Shown in pieces: positions 1 through 9,984 of a stretch of DNA of 64,000 nucleotides; position 1 is the first letter of the stretch, and the number at the start of each line of letters is the position of its first letter. The translations under genes and the position numbers were made by a program. The stretch covers positions 1,785,001 through 1,849,000 of the forward strand of contig NZ_CP089291.1 of NCBI RefSeq assembly GCF_022818495.1, given 5' to 3'. Under the pieces are notes generated by a model. The model was not told the origin of the DNA, did not search any database, and saw nothing but the letters and a program-made list of their open reading frames with translations. The DNA comes from Fodinisporobacter ferrooxydans (GTDB lineage Bacteria; Bacillota; Bacilli; Tumebacillales; MYW30-H2).

Positions 1-438
1 TTTCGTTTTAATACGACAATACGCAAGCAAGCAAGTGAAGCTATTGAGCGGGCAAAAGAGAGTGGGAAAAACAAGAAAAACACCAGTCAAAATGTGTCGA
101 TGCAATTCGTAACTGATGCGGTATTTACAATAACGGATGAAAAAGCGGAAGTAGACGTACAGCAAGTATCGGAAGATATCGATCAGGAGGTAGTGGAATC
201 ATTTCAAACAGTGTCAGATATTAACGAACTATATAAAGAAATTGGGCAACCTTCTTTAGAAACAGTCATTCAATTGCTGCAAATGATTCAAAAACATAAT
301 GGTTTGACAGAAGAGAATACACTTCGTCGAAAAATCGATGAAATCGAGACTTTGATTTCTGCAGCGTTTGATCAAATTGAACAGGCGAAACATCAGCTTC
401 AAGTTGCAGTGGATGAATTGCATTCACTCTATGAATAG
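1..438 (+). CDS. C-terminal part of an unrecognised protein
   Basis: The reading frame is open from the first base of the window to a TAG at 436-438, so the gene starts upstream; the ATG codons near 94 are internal. The visible 145 residues begin with a basic, Lys/Gln-rich stretch, continue with an acidic segment and end in a heptad-rich helix (about the last 45 residues, IDEIETLISAAFDQIEQAKH) that could form a coiled coil. I see no signal peptide, membrane segment or known catalytic motif. No function can be assigned. A MITE-like repeat follows 70 bases downstream. Confidence 0.6.
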   Translation, partial: FRFNTTIRKQASEAIERAKESGKNKKNTSQNVSMQFVTDAVFTITDEKAEVDVQQVSEDIDQEVVESFQTVSDINELYKEIGQPSLETVIQLLQMIQKHNGLTEENTLRRKIDEIETLISAAFDQIEQAKHQLQVAVDELHSLYE

Positions 439-511
439 AAAGAATATGGGATTCGTTTGTTAATGGGGACAAATGAATCCCATATTTCTTGTTTCTTCAG
501 GCTTGTTATAG

Positions 512-664
512 AGGATGTTCAAAAAGTAGTCAAAACTCCACGGCGGATTGCTTTGCCGAATCCCAAAAAGGCTTACTCATGTACCAAACACGTACACTCC
601 GTCGCCTTTTCGTGCTCCGGCTTCGCACTCCTTGTGTCTTACTTAACCACTTTTTGAACGCGCA
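512..664 (+). mobile_element. MITE-like repeat, copy 1
   Basis: First of five copies of a ~153-bp non-coding element (others at 7186, 12616, 32052, 51896). Its ends read AGGATGTTCAAAAAGTAGT and, on the opposite strand, TGCGTGTTCAAAAAGTGGT, an imperfect terminal inverted repeat. The flanks resemble each other (CTTGTTATAG left, CTTGTATAG right), which suggests a decayed target duplication. The interior holds short hairpins but no convincing gene. Confidence 0.8.
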
Positions 665-687
665 CTTGTATAGAATTCAGTTAAACA

Positions 688-1437
688 TCATGAATACCAA
701 GGTATCCAATAGGGATACGGATCAAAACCATTCCAGCGATACATAGAATAATATTGCATATAATCTCTCTGCTGCTGTTCAAAAACCTGGTTCCAATAAT
801 TCGTCATGCCATAGGGTAATTCAAACGATTGGCTGTTGTCCGTGTTCATCGGTGGCCACAGATTGCCGTATGGCGAAATGTTCGGATGTTGCGGAGCCAT
901 AAATGGCTGGGATGGTACTGTGTATTGAGGTGTTATTGGTTGTTGAGTTATTGTCGGCTGTGGAGGAGTCTGATATTCCTCGGGTAAATATTCTGTTTGT
1001 TCAGGTGTAGTCGGTGCAACAACAGTACCTGTTTGAGGTGATGTTTCATCTGTTGAATATTCAAGAATCGGTGTGCTTGTACCTGGAGTTGTTTCATGGG
1101 ATGTTTCAGTTGCTTGATCTTTTATTTTCCAATTATTAACGTAATAGGGTGTCGGCATTGCTTTTAGAATCCCTTTATCGACTGCTTCACCGTAAAGAGC
1201 ATAGCGCATGGGACGATCAACTACACCGCTGACTGTAAGATTATGGGCAGTTTGAAATTTGCGGACGGCCATTAATGTTTTTTGGCCAAATATACCATCG
1301 ATATTGCCGTTATACCAGCCTAACTGTTTTAATACCCATTGTGTAAATGCGACAGCTTTGCCCGTATCTCCCAGTCGAATATCATGAAAAGAGTATTGAG
1401 GCAACTCATCAATATTTTTTCTCTTATTTCTTGCCAT
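688..1437 (-). CDS. Peptidoglycan-binding domain protein with Pro/Thr/Gln-rich tail
   Basis: The 249-residue product carries one peptidoglycan-binding (PG_binding_1) domain at about residues 18-85: a repeat start (RLGDTGKAVAFTQWVLKQLG), the family core GNIDGIFGQKTLMAVRKFQ and a closing helix. The rest, about residues 95-249, is low-complexity, rich in Pro, Thr, Gln and Tyr, and ends in aromatic Trp/Tyr clusters. No signal peptide is evident; the N-terminus is basic. A GGAGGATG Shine-Dalgarno lies 9-10 bases before the ATG. In spore formers such domains often belong to spore-coat or wall-associated proteins, but nothing here decides that. The domain call is firm and the role is open. Confidence 0.75.
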   Translation of the reverse strand: MARNKRKNIDELPQYSFHDIRLGDTGKAVAFTQWVLKQLGWYNGNIDGIFGQKTLMAVRKFQTAHNLTVSGVVDRPMRYALYGEAVDKGILKAMPTPYYVNNWKIKDQATETSHETTPGTSTPILEYSTDETSPQTGTVVAPTTPEQTEYLPEEYQTPPQPTITQQPITPQYTVPSQPFMAPQHPNISPYGNLWPPMNTDNSQSFELPYGMTNYWNQVFEQQQRDYMQYYSMYRWNGFDPYPYWIPWYS

Positions 1438-1533
1438 TTTGTTTCATCCTCCTAAGCAAACGGATCTATACCAAGAATTCTTTCTGTGTCATGGTATGGG
1501 AGTTTGCTTAGATTTGTGCCTAAAGACAACCTT

Positions 1534-1567
1534 AAAAAAGAAAACATCCAAAATTAACTTTGGATGT
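1534..1567 (-). terminator. Rho-independent terminator overlapping the end of the GGDEF gene
   Basis: On the minus strand a 9-bp stem (ACATCCAAA/TTTGGATGT) is followed by a T-rich run TTTCTTTTTT. The stem includes the stop codon and the last codons of the diguanylate cyclase gene. Confidence 0.75.
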
Positions 1568-2768
1568 GATGAGGCGTGGACTTCATGTCGACTTTTTCAG
1601 TTGCCAAGCTCATAAGAATAGCAGATTGATTTATTCGATCATATCGAATAATTTGATTTTTTCCGCAAGCTTTTGCTTCGTACATAGCGAAATCTGCACA
1701 TTTCGTCAATGAAGTAGCATCATCTGCCATTGTTGGAAATGTTGAAATACCTCCGCTGACAGTAATTTTCATATTTAGATTCGTTGTACCATGAAATGTA
1801 TAGGTTAATGTTGAAATATGATCGCAAATATCTTTGGCTAGAGCATATGCATCATCTGTATTGGTCTCCGGCATAACGATAACCAATTCTTCTCCGCCGA
1901 TTCTTGCTGCGAATCCATAACGTTTATGAAACTTTGACAAGATTGCAGAGCTTACAATTTTTAAAACTTCATCTCCACAGGCGTGGCCAAACGTATCATT
2001 GAAGCGTTTAAAATTATCAATATCAAAAAGAGCAATACTCAATGGTGCTTTGCTTTGTCTGGATTTTTCGATTTCTACCATAAGACGATTGTGATAATAT
2101 GTCTGGTTGTACAATTGTGTCAACCGGTCCATTACCGCGAGATTTTGGATATCAAACGTGTAATCGGTCATTTGTTGTGTAATTAGCTCTAAATCTTTCA
2201 CAAGTTTTTCTTTTTCCTGTAATAACCGTTCCTTTTCGACCAACAATTCTTCTTTGCTATCATTCGATGTTTTCCATACTTCGATCATGTAACTTGCATA
2301 AACAACAGGTAAAGCTGAAATGAAAAAAAAGATGGTACGAAGAACGATTAAATTAAGTAAAGATATACGAGAAAAAAATAGCAATGCGGAAGCATAAGCG
2401 ATCGCAGAAAAAAAGGAAATTGCCATTCCGGACCGCCAACTGAAAATAAAAGCTGCTTCTGCAATACACCATATAAAAAAATAATAAAAATCGGATTGCA
2501 AATGATGATGAGTATACACAAGAGCGAAAATTGAAAAGAAATCAACGGGTAGAATTGCTTTCCAAATCAGTGATATGTGCTGCTCGTATCGTAACGCCCC
2601 GAAGAGAAGTGTAGACGACGACAGAAAAAAAACAGCAAACACGAAAAAATCTATAGAATGAATGGTTGTATTGGATAAAAAAGAAATTACCGGAATGAAA
2701 CAAGCAGTTGCCAAATGGGCAGCAATAATCAGGCGAGTTGGATTTTGCAGCAAACGGTGTAATTTCAT
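1554..2768 (-). CDS. Membrane-anchored diguanylate cyclase (GGDEF)
   Basis: Residues 1-165 form five or six hydrophobic membrane helices. A charged coiled-coil linker (about 168-205, rich in Lys-Glu) leads to a C-terminal GGDEF domain (about 212-378). The catalytic signature is RIGGEEL, the active GGEEF-type variant, with the metal and base contacts FDIDNFKRFND and FGHACGDEVL present, so synthesis of cyclic di-GMP at the inner face of the membrane is expected. The inhibitory I-site RxxD normally found just before the signature is absent (K-R-Y-G at that position), so product inhibition may be lost. There is no EAL domain. The Shine-Dalgarno AAAGGAG lies rather far (about 16 bases) from the ATG, so the start is uncertain by a few codons. 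Confidence 0.9.
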   Translation of the reverse strand: MKLHRLLQNPTRLIIAAHLATACFIPVISFLSNTTIHSIDFFVFAVFFLSSSTLLFGALRYEQHISLIWKAILPVDFFSIFALVYTHHHLQSDFYYFFIWCIAEAAFIFSWRSGMAISFFSAIAYASALLFFSRISLLNLIVLRTIFFFISALPVVYASYMIEVWKTSNDSKEELLVEKERLLQEKEKLVKDLELITQQMTDYTFDIQNLAVMDRLTQLYNQTYYHNRLMVEIEKSRQSKAPLSIALFDIDNFKRFNDTFGHACGDEVLKIVSSAILSKFHKRYGFAARIGGEELVIVMPETNTDDAYALAKDICDHISTLTYTFHGTTNLNMKITVSGGISTFPTMADDATSLTKCADFAMYEAKACGKNQIIRYDRINQSAILMSLATEKVDMKSTPHHIQS

Positions 2769-2989
2769 TGGTATGGGAACCGAACTCCTTTCTTATGGAG
2801 ATCGTATAGAAAGCTATTTCAGAATACATTATAGCAGAAGGAAGATTTTTTCAAAAGTTATTTGTTTACGTAATAATTTTCAAAAGTATGACAGTGATAC
2901 CTTGCTTATACCATGATATGATAAATTTAACAGAAAATCATTTGATATTCGGGAATATGGTAAAATTTGTCCGATAGCTAACCGCAACT

Positions 2990-3095
2990 AAATACTCCCG
3001 CTTTTGCAAGCGGGAGATAAGTGCAGCTCAAGCTCCTGGATAAGTTCATCTAAGAATCAGATGGAGTAAAAACTCCACCTGATTCAAGTTTCACT
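2990..3095 (+). repeat. Palindromic repeat, possible IS200/IS605-type end remnant (copy A)
   Basis: This stretch contains two hairpins: CTCCCGCTTTTGCAAGCGGGAG, about 2994-3015, and an imperfect ATCAGATGGAGT/ACTCCACCTGAT pair at about 3057-3085. It ends in GATTCAAGTTTCACTTTAT. The same 19-base end and a similar ATCAGGTGGA/TCCACCTGAT hairpin recur at 49672-49780. GC hairpins of this kind occur at the 3' ends of IS200/IS605 elements; no transposase or tnpB is nearby. It lies immediately before the Shine-Dalgarno of the next gene. Confidence 0.45.
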
Positions 3096-3124
3096 TTATC
3101 TTTCATATGGAGGAGTTTTACGGA

Positions 3125-4105
3125 ATGAAAGAAGTTCATGTTACAGATGCGATTGGAATGATACTGGGGCATGACTTGACCAAAATTGTCCCAGGTGAAT
3201 TTAAAGGGCGTCTATTCAAAAAAGGCCATCGAATCCGTGAAGAGGATATTCCCCAACTTCTCAATATAGGAAAAGAGCATATTTTTGTTATGGAAATACC
3301 GCCTGGCTATGTTCACGAAAATGATGGTGCGCAACGAATGGCGGAAATGACTCCGATGGCAAATGTGAATGTTTCAGAACCGCATGAGGGGAAGGTAGTT
3401 GTAAAATCAAACATTCACGGTTTATTTCGTGTAAATCCGGATCGTCTGTATCAATTGAATTGTATCGGTGAGTTAGCCGTTGTGACGAAGAAGACTTTTA
3501 CTGTTGTAAAAGAAAACGATTCGGTTGCTGCCTTTCGGGTGATACCGCTAATCGTAAAGGAGTCAAAATTATTCCAAATGGATACGATTGTTAACCGGAA
3601 TACGTCGGATGTTTTTCTGGAAGTTCAGCCATTTCGTTCGTTGCGTGTAGGAATTGTCACTACAGGGAGCGAAATAGCAAAAGGGAGAATCGAAGACCGT
3701 TTTGGTCCAGTGATTAAGCGAAAGGTCGAATCATATGGCGCATTCGTTCATCGGCAAATCATTGTAGGTGATGAACAGGCGCGAATCGTGGAAGCGTTAG
3801 AAACGCTGCGAGACGAAGGGTGTGAGTTGTTAATCTGTACTGGTGGAATGTCAGTAGACCCGGATGACAGAACTCCAAGCGCGATTCGAACGTTTGCGAC
3901 ACAGGTGATCGGCTATGGGATTCCCATGCTGCCGGGTACGATGTTGATGTTGGCATATCATCATGATATTCCCGTCTTTGGGTTGCCCGGTGCGGTCATG
4001 TTTGATGCGCAAACATCCTTTGATTTTCTATTGCCGCGGGTACTGGCAGGATGCTCGATTCAAGCCAATGATTTGGCAGAGTTAGGTCATGGCGGATATC
4101 TCTAG
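3125..4105 (+). CDS. Molybdopterin-binding (MoeA/MogA-fold) protein
   Basis: The 326-residue product has the MoCF/MoaB-Mog fold in its C-terminal half: LRVGIVTTGSEIAKGRIEDR near 178, then CTGGMSVDPDDRTPSAIR near 240 and GTMLMLAYHHDIPVFGLPGA near 280. The N-terminal half resembles the linker domain of MoeA-like proteins. It would bind molybdopterin or adenylyl-molybdopterin in molybdenum cofactor handling, but no other moa/moe gene is in view. The ATG at 3125 is chosen over an in-frame one at 3107 because GAGGAG sits 9 bases before it. The stop codon lies inside the left inverted repeat of the following IS630 element, so the present C-terminus may not be the ancestral one. Confidence 0.85.
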   Translation: MKEVHVTDAIGMILGHDLTKIVPGEFKGRLFKKGHRIREEDIPQLLNIGKEHIFVMEIPPGYVHENDGAQRMAEMTPMANVNVSEPHEGKVVVKSNIHGLFRVNPDRLYQLNCIGELAVVTKKTFTVVKENDSVAAFRVIPLIVKESKLFQMDTIVNRNTSDVFLEVQPFRSLRVGIVTTGSEIAKGRIEDRFGPVIKRKVESYGAFVHRQIIVGDEQARIVEALETLRDEGCELLICTGGMSVDPDDRTPSAIRTFATQVIGYGIPMLPGTMLMLAYHHDIPVFGLPGAVMFDAQTSFDFLLPRVLAGCSIQANDLAELGHGGYL

Positions 4106-5359
4106 TATATCGATTCAAAAATCCACTTAATATTTTTATATTTTGGTATAATAAGATCATCGAAAGATGATCGGAGAGATACCCATGGCACGTTCCAAAA
4201 AAGCAGCACTCTTGTTAACTGAAGAAGATAAACAATACCTTCAAAAAATCTGTAATTCTCGAACCGAACAGGTGCGCCGTGTGGAGCGTGCAACGATTCT
4301 TCTTCACTATGCCGATGGGATGAGTTCGCCTCAGATTGCCAAACGGATGGGAATTAGCGTACCTAACACAGATAAATGCATTAAGAAAGCACTCCAATTC
4401 GGTGTGAGACAAGCATTGGAAGATTTTAAACGTTCCGGTCGTCCAGTGGAATTAACACCGGAAGCCCGAGCGTGGATTGTGTCTCTCGCTTGTCAAAAAC
4501 CTAAGGAACTGGGGTACTCATATGAATTGTGGACCATGAGCCTGCTTGCCCAACACGTTCGCCAACATGCAATGGCAGAAGGTCATCCCAGCGCAGCGCG
4601 AATGGCGAAAGGAACCGTTTCGCGCATCCTTTCGTCTCATGACCTGAAACCGCATAAAGTGTCGTATTACGTAGAGCGCAGAGATCCTGATTTCGATACC
4701 AAACGTGCGCAGGTGCTGCATGTCTATCAACAGGTCGAATGGAAGATCGAAAATGACAACTTTCAAATGTCCTGTGATGTTGTTGTCTCATACGATGAAA
4801 AACCTGGGATCCAAGCCATCGGGACAACTTCGCTTGACTTGCCGCCGGTTCCCGGTGAGCATCCGACGATTTCCCGAGATTATGAGTATGTGCGCCATGG
4901 TACAGTGACGCTCATGGCGGCTATCGATCTTGTTAGCGGCGAAGTACTCGGATCGGTTGTGGATCGCCATCGCAGTCGGGAATTTGTTGACTTTCTAAAA
5001 ATGCTTGATACCCATTATGAACCAGACTTACGAATTCAAGTTGTTTTAGATAATCATTCCGCCCATACATCCAAGGAGACAAGAGCGTACTTAGATACGG
5101 TTCCCAATCGCTTCGAGTTCGTGTTCACTCCCAAGCATGGTTCTTGGCTCAACGTGATTGAAACTTTCTTTTCCAAAATGTCGCGCTCTTTCCTTCGCGG
5201 AATTCGGGTTGCGTCCAAGGAAGAATTAAAAGAACGGATTGAACTCTACTTGAAAGAAATCAATGCCAATCCGATTCCGTTTCGTTGGAAATATGGCATG
5301 GAATCTGCCGCAAAGTAGCATGTTCAATTTAAAGCTTATTTTTGAATCGATCTACTAGT
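4102..5359 (+). mobile_element. IS630-type insertion sequence with terminal inverted repeats
   Basis: Two 21-base inverted repeats with one mismatch bracket a transposase gene: CTAGTATATCGATTCAAAAA at 4102 and its complement ending at 5359. IS630/Tc1-mariner elements insert at TA and duplicate it. Because CTAGTA/TACTAG is part of the matched ends, the exact boundary cannot be fixed to better than about 5 bases. The element looks complete and lies between the molybdopterin-binding gene and tatA. Confidence 0.85.
4185..5318 (+). CDS. IS630 family transposase
   Basis: The 377-residue protein has an N-terminal helix-turn-helix of the type seen in IS630 (MSSPQIAKRMGISVPNTDKC near residue 45), followed by a linker and a DDE nuclease. 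The acidic triad is visible: Asp in VSYDEKPG, Asp in VVLDNHSAH and Glu in WLNVIETFFSKM. Length and motif order match full-size IS630 transposases and there is no frameshift, so it may be active. The ATG at 4185 is preferred over 4167 because the protein begins MARSKK there and a GGAGAG lies 8 bases upstream. It is flanked by matching inverted repeats. Confidence 0.92.
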   Translation: MARSKKAALLLTEEDKQYLQKICNSRTEQVRRVERATILLHYADGMSSPQIAKRMGISVPNTDKCIKKALQFGVRQALEDFKRSGRPVELTPEARAWIVSLACQKPKELGYSYELWTMSLLAQHVRQHAMAEGHPSAARMAKGTVSRILSSHDLKPHKVSYYVERRDPDFDTKRAQVLHVYQQVEWKIENDNFQMSCDVVVSYDEKPGIQAIGTTSLDLPPVPGEHPTISRDYEYVRHGTVTLMAAIDLVSGEVLGSVVDRHRSREFVDFLKMLDTHYEPDLRIQVVLDNHSAHTSKETRAYLDTVPNRFEFVFTPKHGSWLNVIETFFSKMSRSFLRGIRVASKEELKERIELYLKEINANPIPFRWKYGMESAAK

Positions 5360-5649
5360 CTCTGAAATACATAGGGATCCAGAGCGGGAGAAATCAGTTG
5401 CGGAAAATGCAAAATTGAAGGAATGTGAACTTTATCTAACAACGAATGGATGTAAGGGTTGAAACGGAGATCGGCATATTGCCCCACTATCCACAGCGTT
5501 GTATCATAAAATCAATCCACTTTTGATTCCATGGGAAAAACATCAGGATAGGTTCCCGCAGATTTTTTCGTCCGGAATGTTCGGGATATGTGTGATTGGA
5601 ACAAATGACTGTTATGGAAAATTATTTGGGTGGATAGGAGGAGATCCTC

Positions 5650-5832
5650 GTGCTTTCAAACATTGGACTGCCAGGTCTCATATTAATTCTGGTGCTCGCA
5701 TTGATTATCTTTGGACCTAGCAAGCTGCCGGAGATCGGACGGGCTTTCGGACGCTCTTTAAAAGAATTTAAAGATGCAACCAAAGACTTAACGTCTGAAA
5801 TTACAGAAAAAAACGAAGAAAAAAGAGGGTAA
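5650..5832 (+). CDS. tatA: Sec-independent protein translocase TatA
   Basis: The 60-residue protein has one N-terminal membrane helix ([15 protein letters not shown]), the [16 protein letters not shown] hinge and amphipathic helix of TatA, and a short charged tail. TatA oligomers form the pore for folded twin-arginine substrates. It starts at GTG with TAGGAGGAG 7-8 bases upstream and is followed four bases later by tatC. This is the minimal two-gene Tat system common in Bacillota. The 331 bases between the IS630 transposase and this start hold the IS right end and no gene I can support. Confidence 0.95.
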   Translation: MLSNIGLPGLILILVLALIIFGPSKLPEIGRAFGRSLKEFKDATKDLTSEITEKNEEKRG

Positions 5833-5836
5833 TTGG

Positions 5837-6589
5837 ATGTCTGATTCAGAAATGGGTCTTGTCCAACACCTGGAGGATCTGAGGAAACGTTTAATTCTTA
5901 CACTTGTTTTTTTTGTTCTGGCACTCATTGTCAGTTTTCTTTTCATCGGGAAAATTTATGGATTTCTGATTCAACCGTTATTAGGTGCACAATTGACTGT
6001 GTTGGGGCCTGCTGAATCGATTCGCGTCTACTTTACACTGGCAGGCGTATTTGCGCTTGGTCTGACGCTTCCATATGCGCTGTACCATGTTTGGAGGTTT
6101 GTTTCTCCGGCGTTGACGGAAAAGGAAAAGAAAATAACGTTTCGTTATATACCGGCAGTATTTTTGATGTTTGTCGCAGGAATTGTTTTCGGATACTTTG
6201 TTGTGTTCCATATGTTATTGCGTGTTTTGCTGCAGATTTCGAGAGAGAATTTTAGCGTCATGTTGACGGCGGGCAACTATTTTGGCTTTTTAATTGATAT
6301 TACGCTGCCTTTTGGATTTCTATTTGAAATGCCGATCGTTGTTATGTTTTTAACGAAAATCGGTATTGTTAATCCGATACGTTTGGCTAAAATGCGAAAA
6401 TATGCATATTTTATCTTGGTGATTGTGGCATCCATGCTAAGTCCTCCGGAATTGGTATCGCATCTCAGTGTAGCTGCGCCTATGATTTTGTTGTATGAAA
6501 TCAGTATTTGGATATCAAGAATCGTTTATCGTAAACAATTGTTGATGCAACAATCGTATGAAGAACATTATTCGAGTGAAGAAGCGTAG
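5837..6589 (+). CDS. tatC: Twin-arginine translocase subunit TatC
   Basis: The 250-residue protein has six predicted membrane helices. It shows the N-terminal TatC signature (HLEDLRKRLI), which in the family contributes to recognition of the twin-arginine signal, and the conserved LPYALYHVWRFVSPALTEKE loop. With TatA it forms the receptor-pore pair. It is co-transcribed with tatA (4-base gap) and followed by a terminator. Length and motifs are normal for the family. Confidence 0.96.
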   Translation: MSDSEMGLVQHLEDLRKRLILTLVFFVLALIVSFLFIGKIYGFLIQPLLGAQLTVLGPAESIRVYFTLAGVFALGLTLPYALYHVWRFVSPALTEKEKKITFRYIPAVFLMFVAGIVFGYFVVFHMLLRVLLQISRENFSVMLTAGNYFGFLIDITLPFGFLFEMPIVVMFLTKIGIVNPIRLAKMRKYAYFILVIVASMLSPPELVSHLSVAAPMILLYEISIWISRIVYRKQLLMQQSYEEHYSSEEA

Positions 6590-6618
6590 GACAAACTAAA
6601 TGGCGAGATGGGAGCAGT

Positions 6619-6662
6619 AACAGAGCAGGAATGGCCGGATTGCCTGCCCTGTTATTTTTTTT
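6619..6662 (+). terminator. Terminator of tatAC
   Basis: An 11-bp stem AACAGAGCAGG/CCTGCCCTGTT is followed by ATTTTTTTT. The T-run overlaps the last codons of the convergent gene on the minus strand. Confidence 0.8.
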
Positions 6663-6870
6663 GGTAGTACTGAGCGATCGTAGCCTGTCGCTGTATCAAT
6701 TGCTCTAATCGTTGCGACAAGCCTTTGGAAATATCTGATACCGTTTGCGTCATTTGTGTATACATGTTTTTGGCAGCCGGATCTATTGTATCTAACGAAG
6801 CTTTATGAAGCTCTGCATGTAATTGTTCTGCTTGTATCAAGATCGTTTGCAATTTTGAAATGGTTGGCAT
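6652..6870 (-). CDS. Small helical protein resembling DUF1657
   Basis: This 72-residue, wholly helical and Gln-rich protein (starting MPTISKLQTILIQAEQLHAE) resembles the small DUF1657 proteins of spore formers, which often lie beside spoVA-type genes; I cannot confirm membership by eye. The ATG at 6870 has GGAAGGA about 12 bases upstream. A TTG at 6891 in the same frame is the alternative start but its initiator overlaps that GGAAGGA. It is convergent with tatC. The ~315 bases beyond its start, up to the MITE at 7186, hold nothing I can name. Confidence 0.5.
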   Translation of the reverse strand: MPTISKLQTILIQAEQLHAELHKASLDTIDPAAKNMYTQMTQTVSDISKGLSQRLEQLIQRQATIAQYYQKK

Positions 6871-7185
6871 ACATGATTTCGTTCCTTCCAAACAATGTTT
6901 TCGAAGTTTTCAAAAAATTCCCGATCCCTTTGCATATGTGCTCGACTTCTACAAATGGATGTATATCTCTGCAGCGGATGTTTAACGGGAATCTATTTTG
7001 TTAAAACTGTAAGTTAGTTTAATCAGTTCCGGATGAAACCATGCATCAAGTTAAACGTATATACAATTTAGGGTGTATTTTTTGTACACAGAGTACATTT
7101 CTTGTATAAAAACGCAAGACGGTTGCAGACGGAAGCTTTTCAGGAACAATTGGACTCCGACATTGTCTGTCATCTTAATTTAAAG

Positions 7186-7339
7186 AGGATGTTCAAAAAG
7201 TAGTCAAAACTCCACGGCGGATTGCTTTGCCGAATCCCAAAAAGGCTTACTCATGTACCAAACACGTACACTCCGTCGCCTTTTCGCGCTTCGGCTTCGC
7301 ACTCCTTGTGTCTTACTTAACCACTTTCTGAACACACAC
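7186..7339 (+). mobile_element. MITE-like repeat, copy 2
   Basis: This copy is full length, in the same orientation as copy 1. It is flanked by an exact 7-bp direct repeat TTTAAAG (7179-7185 and 7340-7346), which supports insertion by transposition. Its sequence is nearly identical to copies 1, 3 and 5. Confidence 0.85.
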
Positions 7340-7380
7340 TTTAAAGAGATGCAATCGGAAAAATAGGAAGGTGATCAAGT

Positions 7381-7485
7381 ATGCGACATTTCAAAAATCG
7401 TATCGAAATATTTGGCATTCTGGGTTTGGTAATTTGTGTGACGACAGGAATCCTCAGCATTTATGAGCATTTTCACTCATTTTAA
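7381..7485 (+). CDS. 34-residue single-membrane-helix peptide
   Basis: A short frame beginning ATG at 7381 with GGAAGGTG 7-8 bases upstream encodes MRHFKNRIEIFGILGLVICV and continues through a Thr/Ile-rich segment to SIYEHFHSF. It has a basic N-terminus, one hydrophobic helix and a His/Phe-rich end. It is too short for homology by eye. The good ribosome site and position after the MITE make it a plausible small membrane protein of unknown role. Confidence 0.45.
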   Translation: MRHFKNRIEIFGILGLVICVTTGILSIYEHFHSF

Positions 7486-7559
7486 TACGGAAAGAATCCC
7501 AACAAATTCTGAATGACAGAAAAAAATTTATTTTTTTTAAAAAAATTTTGTTTACCCCA

Positions 7560-7588
7560 TTGCAAAGATAAAAAGAAATGACTAATAT
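7560..7588 (+). promoter_or_regulatory. SigA-type promoter of groES-groEL
   Basis: TTGCAA (7560-7565) and TAATAT (7583-7588) are separated by 17 bases. Transcription would begin just before the CIRCE operator. Confidence 0.75.
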
Positions 7589-7599
7589 AATTATTGGAA

Positions 7600-7626
7600 T
7601 TAGCACTCGAGTGAAGTGAGTGCTAA
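7600..7626 (+). promoter_or_regulatory. CIRCE operator (HrcA-binding site)
   Basis: A perfect 9-9-9 inverted repeat, TTAGCACTC, nine bases, GAGTGCTAA, matches the CIRCE consensus. HrcA binding here represses groESL until heat shock or chaperonin depletion. hrcA itself is not in the window. Confidence 0.97.
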
Positions 7627-7677
7627 CAACATAAAAGATTCATCATCCAAAACCAAAAAAATAAGGGAGGGTTTTGC

Positions 7678-7962
7678 ATGATCAAACCATTGGGTGACCG
7701 TGTTGTCATCAAATCAGTTGAAAAAGAAGAAAAAACAGCAAGTGGTATCGTATTGCCGGATACTGCGAAAGAAAAACCGCAGGAAGGTGAAGTAATCGCT
7801 GTTGGTCCTGGCCGTTATGAAGATGGCAAGCGCGTAGAATTGGATGTGCGCGTGGGTGACCGCGTGATCTATTCCAAATATGCGGGAACAGAAGTAAAGT
7901 ATGACAACACCGAATACTTGATCTTGCGTGAAAGTGATATTTTAGCAGTTGTTGAAAGATAA
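7678..7962 (+). CDS. groES: Co-chaperonin GroES
   Basis: The 94-residue product begins [20 protein letters not shown] and carries the GroES mobile loop ([16 protein letters not shown]). It caps the GroEL ring during ATP-driven folding in the cytoplasm. It starts at ATG 7678 after AGGGAGGG, downstream of a CIRCE site. groEL follows after 55 bases. Length is typical. Confidence 0.98.
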   Translation: MIKPLGDRVVIKSVEKEEKTASGIVLPDTAKEKPQEGEVIAVGPGRYEDGKRVELDVRVGDRVIYSKYAGTEVKYDNTEYLILRESDILAVVER

Positions 7963-7978
7963 TTTTTCTGTTAAGTAA

Positions 7979-9643
<1,665 letters not shown>

Positions 9644-9689
9644 GATCGTAATCTTGATTGACGATTACGAATCGTTTTAAACGTTTTGC

Positions 9690-9736
9690 AAACAGGGAGA
9701 ATCCTAAGCAATAGGGATTTTCCCTGTTTTTATTTT
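9690..9736 (+). terminator. Terminator of groES-groEL
   Basis: The stem AAACAGGGAGAATCC/GGGATTTTCCCTGTTT is followed by a T-rich tail. The next ~245 bases up to 9984 hold no gene. Part of them (about 9870-9950) is a T/G-rich, strand-asymmetric tract with repeated TTGTTGGTT-like units. Confidence 0.85.
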
Positions 9737-9984
9737 TGCAATTCTAAAGAACTGTCATAATAATGGAAAAATGGAGCGGAATTGTTAATGGATTATGGAT
9801 GCTCCTTTTGTTGAGAACATGTATGATAGAAGTAGAGATTGGACAGATGAAATTGCGGATACGCGTTTGATTATTTGTCGCTAGTTTGTTGGTTGTTACT
9901 GATTGGTTATTACTTATTTGTTGGTGCTTGTTAGTTGTTGCATATCAGAAAATTGAATGTCATTACCATAAGGGGGAGTAGGAA

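Noticed and set aside
457-746. Short frames within MITE copies, such as MYQTRTLRRLFV-like peptides
   Set aside because: They shift between copies, lack ribosome sites and are absent from the deleted copy, so they are repeat-encoded noise.
5499-5720. A 73-codon frame before tatA
   Set aside because: It overlaps the tatA start in another register and lacks a ribosome site or recognisable features.
9738-9984. Cobalamin riboswitch before the adenosyltransferase gene
   Set aside because: No B12-box or aptamer-like core was found; the region is a T/G-rich tract.
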